From positions 1-23,824 of IMG/VR virus record IMGVR_UViG_3300028653_000056: DNA of 23,824 nucleotides; one strand, given 5' to 3'. This document shows positions 16,394 to 23,824 of the stretch, in pieces. Numbering within the stretch: position 1 is the stretch's first letter; every line of letters begins with the position of its first letter. This DNA comes from a virus. The translations under genes were made by a program, and so were the position numbers. The notes under the pieces are model-generated. The model had not been told where the DNA came from and made no database searches. It saw only the letters and a list, made by a program, of their open reading frames with translations.

Positions 16394-18409
16394 ATGGACC
16401 TGTTTCTAGACAACGCACCTATTCAGATTGAAAAGACAGGCATGGAGGCAGGTCTAAGCGAGGATGCCAATGATTGGCCTCAACAGATCTTAGATGAACT
16501 GTATCGGCAAGTGCCTTATGCCAGTGACTATGCACCGAAGGTTGTACTTCGATCTATCGACGCAGACCGGAGATATGGTCTTGGTCAGATTGAACTCCTC
16601 AACAAGATGGCGATCAATCCTAGGGATGATGACACTCCTGATGTGCTGAAGGGCAGACAAAAGGCTCTGATCCCAGTCATCATCCAGGACGGTAAGCTCA
16701 AGCCCTTGGATATTCTGATGTACGACGGAAAGGTAGAGCCTCTGACGGATGAGAGACTGAAGAAGGCTCTGTTTAGGCCCAACCTGTTTGAAGCGATTCG
16801 TGAACGTCCTGGCGATATCTCCTTGATCGAACAACTATACCCACCTCATAGGCAATACGGTGGTGCTCGTGGCCCCATAATGGCAGATATCGGTGCGGCG
16901 GGAATGGGCAAGGAGAGTAGTGCCCAGCCACAATGTCTGTTTGATGCCATCCTCCCGACCATCACGGAGGAGCAGGCTGCGGAAGTTATCGAGAAGATGG
17001 GTGCTGATAACTCCGTCACGTTCGCACAAGTGACAAAGAATCCAGTAGTTGGTGAGTTCTTGCACAAGCTAGGCCATGCCTCTCTACAGGAGGCTAGGGG
17101 CTCGGACTACCTGAAGAAGGTAGCTGGGGCCATCAAACCCAACGTCATCCAAATTCAAAAGATCGAAGGTGGATTCCGGATCAAGACAGCAAATACTGAA
17201 GCTCTGATTCCAGACTTTCAAGACATTCCTCGCCCGGCAGCAGTAGGTGCACTAGGTGGGGATATGGTATCTAGGGTGGAGGCTGATGGTACAACAACCA
17301 TCACCACTCAACCTGTGGTCAAGGAGACACTTCTAGATATTCAGATCGAAGTAGTCAACAAGTTTGGTCTCTACAAGGTGAAGACACAAGACGAGAACCG
17401 AGAGCTGGTAGGATGGGTATTCCCAAAGGTCATGGACTTCAGTGGAACTCTACTACCCATGGCTTTGTTCACTAATGGCAGTGAGTCGGCTATGCAAGAG
17501 AACATCGCTGGTGTATCTCTTGGTCGGCACACAGATCTATTGGACACAGACCCTGAAGGCTTTGGCTCTTTCTACTATGCTACCCCTGAAGGTGCTATCG
17601 CGTTTGTGCCCATCAATATTCATGCGACTATCGAAACACCAGAGGGTACTGGCTTCAAATGTGACACCGTCACTGGTGAGCAACTGATCATAACGAAGTT
17701 ACCGGGGCTCAAGGAGGTGTCCATGATTGAGGAAGGACACTATGGAATTCCTGAGGACTGTGGCTTCTTGTCTTTTAACGAAGTGGTTGACCTGGCATCA
17801 TCTCCAGATGAGTACACCAAGGTGGCAGAAGCTCGTGCTCTATCAACTGCTGTACGTGTGATCACAGATAGCGGAAAGAACTTCACCTTCCAGGGAGAAA
17901 CCATAGACAAGTTGGCCGGAGTCATGGAGTCTGTGTGCTTGAGTAAGGACGATGCCGTCTTCTTGGGTACTGTACTAGGGCAAGAACCAGTACAGTTTGA
18001 GAAAGATCTGGTTGGTATGCGGAAACAAGCAAGCCAAGAGCTGTGGTTTCCAGCTAGACAGGTCACCCTATTCAATGACTGCTTCCAAAAGGCTAAGTCA
18101 GCAGCTGCTGACTACTTGAAGAGCTTGCCCAACCTCCGGGCTTATTTACTCAAGGAAGCAGCCATGCTCGAGGACCCAATGGCGGTGGATAAGATATTGT
18201 CAGTGGGGTTCATCAATCCAGAGAACGTCACTATCTTTGCCAGCTACGTACCAGAATTCGAAGCAGTTATACGGAAGTTAGCGGAGTTATTGGTGGCTAC
18301 ACGTATGGGTCTCAATTCTGTAGATGAAGGTGCGCTTCAGCGTTCTATGATTCATTTGGACAAGGTTGTTGCTGGTTTGAAGACACTGGGTAGTTTGCCA
18401 CAAGCATAA
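16394..18409 (+). CDS. Large unrecognised probable virion protein
   Basis: This encodes 671 residues. The ribosome site GAGGAGATCAAA directly precedes the ATG. There is no enzyme motif, signal peptide or membrane segment. The middle section (about 240-460) appears beta-rich, with a Thr-rich VEADGTTTITTQPVV segment. The C-terminal 150 residues look helical, including a Leu-rich KLAELLVATRMGL stretch. It sits between the spike-associated small gene and two genes leading to terminase, so a tail, baseplate or head structural role is plausible. I do not recognise the family. Confidence 0.8.
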   Translation: MDLFLDNAPIQIEKTGMEAGLSEDANDWPQQILDELYRQVPYASDYAPKVVLRSIDADRRYGLGQIELLNKMAINPRDDDTPDVLKGRQKALIPVIIQDGKLKPLDILMYDGKVEPLTDERLKKALFRPNLFEAIRERPGDISLIEQLYPPHRQYGGARGPIMADIGAAGMGKESSAQPQCLFDAILPTITEEQAAEVIEKMGADNSVTFAQVTKNPVVGEFLHKLGHASLQEARGSDYLKKVAGAIKPNVIQIQKIEGGFRIKTANTEALIPDFQDIPRPAAVGALGGDMVSRVEADGTTTITTQPVVKETLLDIQIEVVNKFGLYKVKTQDENRELVGWVFPKVMDFSGTLLPMALFTNGSESAMQENIAGVSLGRHTDLLDTDPEGFGSFYYATPEGAIAFVPINIHATIETPEGTGFKCDTVTGEQLIITKLPGLKEVSMIEEGHYGIPEDCGFLSFNEVVDLASSPDEYTKVAEARALSTAVRVITDSGKNFTFQGETIDKLAGVMESVCLSKDDAVFLGTVLGQEPVQFEKDLVGMRKQASQELWFPARQVTLFNDCFQKAKSAAADYLKSLPNLRAYLLKEAAMLEDPMAVDKILSVGFINPENVTIFASYVPEFEAVIRKLAELLVATRMGLNSVDEGALQRSMIHLDKVVAGLKTLGSLPQA

Positions 18410-18423
18410 GTCTGAGGGCTGTC

Positions 18424-19332
18424 TTGGAGATCAATCGCAGTCCAGCAGAGTTCTTCTGTATGTTTTTGCTGTCCCAGCAAAAACACGATGTGAACACGAT
18501 TATGCACATCATGGAAGATCATAATCTCTATGCGGTGGGGGCCAGATACATAGAGCGTTTGAAGGAAAAGATGCTTCCTTTTCCAGAGCCTTGGGCACCA
18601 ACGCCCAACCTGGGAACCGAAAGTGAGCAACTTGCTACTCGCGAATATCTGCACACGTATGGTATACACGATCTGTGGTACCCCAATGCTGCCGCTCAAG
18701 AAGCTTTCCAGATTCTTGGTAATCCAGGGCTAAGAGAAAACACAGAGCAACTCCTGCTGTCTCCCCTTCGTGTAGAAGAGATAGTCAGGAGATTGAATGA
18801 GCACCACAAAGTCAAACTGACTGCGGAGGGAGTAGAGGCATTTGGCCACTACTTCTGGAATCGTAAGCTACTCTCTATGGGAGAGTGGGTTGCGTTCATG
18901 GAGGATAAGCCTGCTGCTTACTCTCGTATCACTGCTTTAAGGGCTTCCCCAGACACAGCAGACATGGTTGTACCCTGGTTGGCAGGGATGTCGGGCCCTC
19001 CTTCCAGCATCAATACTGGGGCAGTAGCACGTCGTATGCGTGACGTAGCATTCTTGAAGGTGCTGGAGATTGAAAGAGAACCAGCATCCTTAGATCATGC
19101 CAACATGATGAGTAAATACATGTCTGTCATCAAGGCTGCTGAGGACGAGATGCGCCAGAGTGATGTGGCTCTGCGTGAAGTTCTGAACGCCTTCGAGAAG
19201 TTCCGCATGAAGAAAGATGATCGTAAGATTCCTGCTATTGAAGATGTGGCTGGTGTAAACTATAGCCAGTCTGGAAGTGGAACCGATACAATGTCAGAGG
19301 CCGACCGATTACTGGAGGAAGCAGATGGCTGA
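18424..19332 (+). CDS. Helical unrecognised protein; possible small-terminase or structural role
   Basis: This encodes about 302 mostly helical residues. I choose the TTG at 18424 because GAGGG lies 5 bases upstream; an in-frame ATG at 18460 is an alternative. A segment reading RVEEIVRRLNEHHKVKLTA and then GHYFWN resembles the helix-turn-helix-like pattern seen in some small terminase subunits. That likeness is weak, and no other hallmark is present. The C-terminal part is a charged helix. It overlaps the next gene by 8 bases. Its position shortly upstream of the large terminase gene makes a packaging role worth testing. Confidence 0.75.
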   Translation: MEINRSPAEFFCMFLLSQQKHDVNTIMHIMEDHNLYAVGARYIERLKEKMLPFPEPWAPTPNLGTESEQLATREYLHTYGIHDLWYPNAAAQEAFQILGNPGLRENTEQLLLSPLRVEEIVRRLNEHHKVKLTAEGVEAFGHYFWNRKLLSMGEWVAFMEDKPAAYSRITALRASPDTADMVVPWLAGMSGPPSSINTGAVARRMRDVAFLKVLEIEREPASLDHANMMSKYMSVIKAAEDEMRQSDVALREVLNAFEKFRMKKDDRKIPAIEDVAGVNYSQSGSGTDTMSEADRLLEEADG

Positions 19333-19861
19333 GAAACTTGATCTGAAGATAGTACCATTCGTAGCAGACAAACACGAGCATGAAGCTGTAGATACATTGC
19401 CTACCAAGACTGTTACTACAGGAGCTATCGCTGACGCAGTTCCTAAGTTCAAGGAACGGACTATCGGTAAACTGTTTGCAGAGTTCGGGGCTAAAGATGG
19501 TTTATTGATCTATCACTTCTACCACTCAGATCGAAAGACCATATTCGATGCTGCCACAAAGAAGATGGATGAGAATCGTTCAGCAGAGGCAAGACAATCT
19601 ATAGCAGAATTGGCCAATGGTGCTTTAGAGGAGACTCCTTGGTGGCCCTCTATGCGGGCAAGTGTGGCGGCTGCTATATCAGAACTGTTTAGGGATACAC
19701 CAGTTGATTTGAAGTATGTGCCAGAGGTAGATAGCTGGTCTGCGGTTATGCCTATGGAGACTATGCCTCTTGGAGTGCAGAGCCCGGAGCATATAGCTGC
19801 GCTAGTACTTAATGTGGCACATAGACTTGGTCAAGTAGGGGTAGTAAAAGAAGAGGGTTAA
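19325..19861 (+). CDS. Unrecognised 178-aa protein preceding terminase
   Basis: This encodes 178 residues, with charged helices (about 40-110) and no membrane segment or catalytic motif. I start it at the ATG at 19325, with GGAGGA 6 bases upstream, rather than at an in-frame ATG 48 bases earlier that lacks such a site. The start overlaps the preceding stop by 8 bases, so the two are probably translated together and may act together. It is the last gene before a GC-rich hairpin and a roughly 230-base gap. Confidence 0.78.
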   Translation: MAEKLDLKIVPFVADKHEHEAVDTLPTKTVTTGAIADAVPKFKERTIGKLFAEFGAKDGLLIYHFYHSDRKTIFDAATKKMDENRSAEARQSIAELANGALEETPWWPSMRASVAAAISELFRDTPVDLKYVPEVDSWSAVMPMETMPLGVQSPEHIAALVLNVAHRLGQVGVVKEEG

Positions 19862-19866
19862 ATTCT

Positions 19867-19884
19867 GGCCGGCAGATGCCGGCC
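19867..19884 (+). terminator. GC-rich hairpin after the structural operon
   Basis: GGCCGGC, an AGAT loop and GCCGGCC form a perfect 7-bp, all-GC hairpin 6 bases after the stop. It lacks a following T run, so it does not fit a standard rho-independent terminator. It could stabilise the transcript's 3' end, cause pausing, or terminate by another route. Confidence 0.4.
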
Positions 19885-20088
19885 TGGTTGACGAGTTAGG
19901 GCCACCACAACTCTTGCAGCTATTTTGAACCTTCCCCCACCCACACCGTTAGTGCTGGAGTCAAGATTCCCTTACTCGTCAGTTTTGTATCTTTTTGGGC
20001 GAGCATTCTAGGAATGGTGTGGTGGCTATCTTCCATTCCTATCAATATCCTTATAGCACACTACGCCAACAATTTTTCACGGATCGTC
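19885..20088 (+). promoter_or_regulatory. Gap before terminase, probable leader region
   Basis: About 200 bases with no convincing gene. It contains a C-rich run (CTTCCCCCACCCACACC) near 19930 and a T-rich stretch near 19990. An ATG at 20014 could extend the terminase by 25 hydrophobic residues, but it has its AGGA directly against the start codon. No promoter with normal spacing is evident. Confidence 0.3.
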
Positions 20089-23000
20089 ATGGCAACAATT
20101 ACGTTAGCGGAAGCCGATCTTCTCAGATCTGCGCACACTATACCAATCTCATACTGTTTTGATGATCACGGGGTGGTGGAACCCGTCTTCGATTATTCTG
20201 AAGATGGTGAGGCCGTTGACTTTGGTATTGATGAGGAACCAGAAGATGTGTGCGCAGCAAATGCCGTAACATCCTCGTCGATGTTAGGAGTATCTCCATC
20301 TGAATTTGCAGAAACAGCTATACGCATACCTGAAGCTGGGCGCATATCGGATTTCTCCTTTACAGGTAGAGAGTATCTACGAAAGGTATATGACACTCCG
20401 GCAAACAAAATACTCTTACTTTGCGGACGCCAGACTGAAAAAACGACAACGCTGGGCAATCGTATGCTCTGCTATTCTGCACTGGTTAACAACTTTAGAT
20501 CTTTGTACGTAGCTCCGTCAGCAGAGCAGGCAAAGGTGTTTTCTAATGATCGTATCAAAGATCCTATAGAAGCATCGCCAATGCTTCGGGCCTACACAAC
20601 TTCGGCTATCAACCAGGCCGTGTTTTTCAAGAAGTTCATAAACTATTCTCAAATACGACTTCGATACGCATACCTCAATGCCGATAGATGCTTGGTCGGC
20701 TCCTCACGTTTGCAGTTAGCAGATGGATCTTTTCCGGCAATAAAGAATTTGGTAGGTAAGTCCATTAATTTGATCTCTGCGGATGATCACGGAAGGCCAT
20801 TAGTTACACGCGGGGTTCGGGTAAGGTGCACTGGTATTAGAGCTGTGGTTGACGTCTTTACTTCATTTCCCATACCGTTAGGGACTACGCTTGATCATGA
20901 ATACTTTACCAAAAGAGGTTGGGTACGTGCGGACTCCCTAAGAAAGGGCGATTTTGTTGCTGCTCCACATGCAGGTATGCTGTGTACCGCAAATACCTAT
21001 ATAGGTGTGGATTTTGCTTGGCTACTGGGGGCTATGACTGCCGAAGGTAGTAGTGTGCTACCGTCAGATGTAAAGTTCACCAACACTGATGTTGATTTCT
21101 TGACCGACTTTGAAGCACACAGTAAAGCAGTTGGGCTCGTTCTAGGCAGTAGGATACCTGATAAGCGTTCAGCTAAAGTTGCGTACTCATTGAGTCTGTA
21201 TTCAGATACTCGTGGGCAAGGAATAAACGGGGTCAAGAAGAGGCTGTGGGAGCTAGGAGAATTTGGCAAGGATGCTTTAACTAAACGTGTACCCAGCTGT
21301 ATTTTCACAGCTACATTAGTCGAGAAGTGTGCATTTCTACACGCGCTATTTCGTGGTGATGGCTGGTGCTGTAACGAAAGTTCTTTTGCCCGCGCAGGAT
21401 ATTCCACATCATCCTATGGTTTGGCAGAAGACCTTATATTCATACTGTGGTCCTTAGGAGTACGCTGTGCGCTTCGTAAAAAGAAGCCAAGTACGAAACA
21501 TGCATCCGTAAGTTACGTGATCGATTTATCTACTACGGCTACGCACAAGCTTTTATCTTTGATCGGAAATTTTAGGGCCGAGTTACCTACTCGTGCTACA
21601 CCAGGTAAATCCATCTTAGATCGAATTCCTTTCTCGTATACACAGTTGCGAGAGCATTTGAAATCTGGATACGGGCTTAGTACACATGCAGCGTGGAAGA
21701 AGCATCGTATTCAATTGCGCCCTGGAAACAGGAGGGACAGCATAGGGCGCGGAGTACTTCTAAGTATAGCTAACAAGCTTAAAGATAAGTTCCTACTAGA
21801 TATGTGCGACCCTTCAATTTCTTGGGTAGAAGTAAAGTGTATCAAGAAGAGATCTAAAAAAGAGACGGTGTATTGCTTAGATGTGCCAAACCATAAACGA
21901 TTTGTGGCTAATGGTTTGGTAGTACATAATTGTCGTGGTATTCCTGCGGATCAAGTTTTGATCGATGAGATTCAGGATATCTTGGTCGACAATATCCCAG
22001 TCATAGAACAATGTGCGTTTCACTCTTCGTACAAATTGTTCATGTACTCGGGCACACCTAAATCCGTAGACAATACTATTGAGTACTACTGGAGCGAGTT
22101 CTCTTCACAGAATGAGTGGGTAGTACCTTGTGAAAGGCATGGATTACCTAGTGATTCAAGTACTTGGCATTGGAACGTATTGGCGGAGAAGAACATAGGG
22201 TCTTTAGGCTTGATCTGTGATAAGTGTGGTGAATCTATATCCGCACGTCACCCTAAGGCGCAATGGGCCGCTATGAATCCCATGCGGCCGGACAACAAGG
22301 ACAAGGTAACTTTCGAGGGATACCGCATTCCTCAAATCATGGTTCCGTGGGTAGATTGGGCGGAGGTACTAATAGCGCAAGAGCAATATTCTCGTTCACA
22401 GTTCATGAACGAAAAGCTCGGCAGGTCTTATGACTCCGGTATACGCCCAATTACCAGAGCACAGTTACAGGCTGTATGTAAGCCTGAGATCGTACTAGGA
22501 GATATCGAATCCTTCCGCAGATTAGCGCAGGGTATATCAGTCTATGCAGGCATAGACTGGGGTGGAGGTACTGACAGCAGCTTCACGCATATTTCGTTTG
22601 GTGGTTATTTTGGTACCGGTAACTTCTCCATCATTTGGTGTCACAGATTTACCGGCCAAGATTTAGATCCAGAGAAGCAGATCGAACTGATCACACAGAT
22701 GTTGTCCCAACTAAATGTCAAGCTTGTGGGCGTAGACTATGGTGGCGGTTTCTACCCCAATGACAAGCTCATCAAACGTTTTGGTTCCCGTAAGATAATG
22801 AAGTTTCAATACAATCCCCGGCAGAAAAAGAAGATTTACTGGGAACCGAACCTGCAACGTTGGATGTGCCACCGTACGGAAGTTATGAGTGACGGGTTTA
22901 ATGCACTGAAGGCAAAGAAGATAGATCTCCCGAGATGGGAAGATTATCAAGACCCTCACGGTACCGACATACTCAATATTTTCACAGAGTACAACGTGCG

Positions 23001-23154
23001 TGTCCGTATGAATGAGTACAAGAAGCCGCCTGGAAAGACTGATGATGCATTTCACTCTATGCTTCTGTGCCTGCTAGCTTCTTGTATAGAGCGACCACGC
23101 CCAGACATCTTTGCACCTATGCAGGACAGTGGTTTGATGGAGAATTATGGGTAA
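20089..23154 (+). CDS. terL: Large terminase subunit (ATPase-nuclease), interrupted by an intein
   Basis: TerL is the packaging motor: it translocates DNA through the portal and cuts concatemers. From the ATG at 20089 the precursor is 1021 residues; residues 201-614 are an intein, leaving about 607, normal for the family. The ATPase Walker A-like motif is CGRQTEKTTT at 112-121, with Glu117 where Gly is usual. Walker B is VLIDE, with Asp626-Glu627. A Cys681...Cys710-X2-Cys713 group may bind zinc. RNase H-like nuclease acidic residues are Asp823 (GIDWGGG), Asp883 (GVDYGGG) and Asp985/986 (KTDDAFH). I prefer this start because the upstream extension is an odd hydrophobic segment, though the ribosome site here is weak. 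Confidence 0.93.
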   Translation: MATITLAEADLLRSAHTIPISYCFDDHGVVEPVFDYSEDGEAVDFGIDEEPEDVCAANAVTSSSMLGVSPSEFAETAIRIPEAGRISDFSFTGREYLRKVYDTPANKILLLCGRQTEKTTTLGNRMLCYSALVNNFRSLYVAPSAEQAKVFSNDRIKDPIEASPMLRAYTTSAINQAVFFKKFINYSQIRLRYAYLNADRCLVGSSRLQLADGSFPAIKNLVGKSINLISADDHGRPLVTRGVRVRCTGIRAVVDVFTSFPIPLGTTLDHEYFTKRGWVRADSLRKGDFVAAPHAGMLCTANTYIGVDFAWLLGAMTAEGSSVLPSDVKFTNTDVDFLTDFEAHSKAVGLVLGSRIPDKRSAKVAYSLSLYSDTRGQGINGVKKRLWELGEFGKDALTKRVPSCIFTATLVEKCAFLHALFRGDGWCCNESSFARAGYSTSSYGLAEDLIFILWSLGVRCALRKKKPSTKHASVSYVIDLSTTATHKLLSLIGNFRAELPTRATPGKSILDRIPFSYTQLREHLKSGYGLSTHAAWKKHRIQLRPGNRRDSIGRGVLLSIANKLKDKFLLDMCDPSISWVEVKCIKKRSKKETVYCLDVPNHKRFVANGLVVHNCRGIPADQVLIDEIQDILVDNIPVIEQCAFHSSYKLFMYSGTPKSVDNTIEYYWSEFSSQNEWVVPCERHGLPSDSSTWHWNVLAEKNIGSLGLICDKCGESISARHPKAQWAAMNPMRPDNKDKVTFEGYRIPQIMVPWVDWAEVLIAQEQYSRSQFMNEKLGRSYDSGIRPITRAQLQAVCKPEIVLGDIESFRRLAQGISVYAGIDWGGGTDSSFTHISFGGYFGTGNFSIIWCHRFTGQDLDPEKQIELITQMLSQLNVKLVGVDYGGGFYPNDKLIKRFGSRKIMKFQYNPRQKKKIYWEPNLQRWMCHRTEVMSDGFNALKAKKIDLPRWEDYQDPHGTDILNIFTEYNVRVRMNEYKKPPGKTDDAFHSMLLCLLASCIERPRPDIFAPMQDSGLMENYG
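20689..21930 (+). other. LAGLIDADG intein in the large terminase
   Basis: This 414-residue insertion (residues 201-614 of the precursor) starts with Cys201 (CLVGSSRLQLADG, block A). Block B is TTLDH with His270. It ends ANGLVVHN614, followed by Cys615. LAGLIDADG helices are FAWLLGAMTAEG (309-320) and HALFRGDG (418-425), both with acidic residues. Splicing joins YLNADR to CRGIPADQVLIDE, placing the junction only eight residues before Walker B. All canonical splicing residues are present. Confidence 0.93.
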
Positions 23155-23190
23155 AGAAAAGAACCACCCTGGGTGGTTCTTTTCTTTACC
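23150..23190. terminator. Bidirectional terminator between convergent genes
   Basis: A perfect inverted repeat has 20-base arms around one central T. The GC-rich inner stem (ACCACCC/GGGTGGT) is flanked by an A-rich left arm and a T-rich right arm (TTCTTTTCTTT), so it can act as a rho-independent terminator on both strands. The left arm contains the TAA stop of the terminase gene, and the convergent minus-strand gene ends just one base beyond. Confidence 0.88.
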
Positions 23191-23191
23191 T

Positions 23192-23758
23192 CTACAAATG
23201 CCCAGTGTCGAATACTTGCTTGTACTTCCGGTATAATCCGGCGCCATCATGAGCCATCGCCAATTTGCGTATCCTTTGAAGAGACTGAAGTAGTGCAACG
23301 CACATACTAGAAGCACTGGATTCTATTAGATGCGAGATGGCCCGGACACCGAGGGTGCTTTCCGATTCCAAATAGCGAAGGTGATTGAGCAATGTGTCTA
23401 GATATGTTGTGGTCATCGGAAACTGCCCTACACCTGTCTCGAAAGGTTCCCACTCCAATTGTGCAAGTGGAAGCTTGTCTGCGTCGCCGCAAACCTCGTC
23501 CAATTGTGCACGAGCTCTTCCTTCTGCTACAGCCTTGCCACGTCGCCTAGTTCCAGTATCTCTTTTGGCTGGCAAACACAATGCCATTCCAACGGCCCAC
23601 ATATTTGTTGGATTTGCTGTGGCACTGTGAACAAGTGTGACATTAAGAGCTGGTTCGAAGGGTGATCGTAGGATTCTTTGCCCTACGATAGTAAGGCACA
23701 CCTTGCCGTACGCGTGGAAGTAACGGATGGTGTTGTTTCTTTCCTGCAGGTCGTTCAT
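23192..23758 (-). CDS. Unrecognised 188-aa protein convergent to terminase
   Basis: This encodes 188 residues. The ATG at 23758 has ACGGAGATCTA upstream on the minus strand, a good ribosome site. There is a basic Lys/Arg-rich segment near residues 64-80 (KRDTGTRRRGKAVAEGRA). A helical C-terminal half contains SASSMCVALLQSLQRIRKLA. No membrane segment or catalytic motif is recognised. The basic patch could contact nucleic acid, but this is only a suggestion. Its orientation separates it from the structural operon, and it ends at the shared terminator. Confidence 0.8.
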   Translation of the reverse strand: MNDLQERNNTIRYFHAYGKVCLTIVGQRILRSPFEPALNVTLVHSATANPTNMWAVGMALCLPAKRDTGTRRRGKAVAEGRARAQLDEVCGDADKLPLAQLEWEPFETGVGQFPMTTTYLDTLLNHLRYLESESTLGVRAISHLIESSASSMCVALLQSLQRIRKLAMAHDGAGLYRKYKQVFDTGHL

Positions 23759-23824
23759 TAGATCTCCGTAAAGTATGTTTGGGAACCAGTATTCTTATAT
23801 CGGTATACGCTGGGCATTTCTAGT
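23759..23824 (-). promoter_or_regulatory. Upstream region of the last minus-strand gene
   Basis: This stretch holds the GGAG ribosome site of the minus-strand gene. Further upstream, AT-rich hexamers (TATACC, GATATAAG) could be part of a promoter. The window ends before a -35 box could be judged. Confidence 0.3.

Noticed and set aside
16490-18075. Several minus-strand ORFs within the 671-aa gene
   Set aside because: They are antisense to a gene with a strong ribosome site and have no coupling or motif support.
20014-20088. N-terminal extension of the terminase from an ATG at 20014
   Set aside because: It would add a hydrophobic segment unusual for terminase, and its AGGA abuts the start codon. 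It cannot be fully excluded.
1-23824. tRNA genes, CRISPR arrays, insertion sequences, attachment sites
   Set aside because: I saw no cloverleaf, regularly spaced direct repeats, transposase or terminal repeats by eye. A tRNA scan and repeat search would be decisive.

Overview
The window is most likely part of a tailed double-stranded DNA bacteriophage genome (Caudoviricetes), probably a large one. It carries a complete portal protein, a complete large terminase and a gp5/VgrG-like baseplate spike. Genes are tightly packed, many joined by ATGA or GTGA stop/start overlaps. There are no tRNA, rRNA or ribosomal-protein genes. The host cannot be read from the sequence.

Layout, left to right. (1) 10-4864, plus strand: an unrecognised gene, a Gly/Ala-rich protein, and the portal, which is interrupted by an intein. 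(2) 4872-5910, possibly to 6028, minus strand: a small inverted cluster holding a 130-aa unknown, a Cys-rich probable zinc protein, a one-helix membrane microprotein and a short acidic peptide, with a further doubtful small ORF at its upstream end. (3) 6086-14812, plus: one 2908-codon gene encoding a fused beta-beta' multisubunit-type RNA polymerase, interrupted by two inteins. (4) 14854-19861, plus: the baseplate spike and four probable virion or packaging genes of unknown role. (5) 20089-23154, plus: large terminase with a fourth intein. (6) A perfect 20-bp inverted-repeat terminator, then a convergent unknown minus-strand gene at 23192-23758.

The most notable features are the polymerase and its inteins. 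The beta half has the GRHGNKG and LREMxTxKSD motifs. The beta' half has NADFDGD, the bridge helix, the trigger loop and the second zinc site; the beta' N-terminal zinc site is missing. Removing both inteins would leave one chain of about 2058 residues, well short of E. coli beta plus beta'. Both polymerase inteins lie in active-centre motifs. One directly follows NADFDGD and is unusual in beginning with Ser and ending with Asp, with Cys as the next residue. All four inteins carry paired LAGLIDADG motifs with acidic residues intact, so all may be active homing endonucleases.

How the parts may work together (inference): portal and terminase form the packaging motor, the spike forms the tail tip, and the polymerase transcribes phage genes. 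Because the polymerase gene sits among structural genes, it could be a virion-packaged enzyme, but the sequence does not prove this. Every one of the three interrupted proteins needs splicing before it can work.
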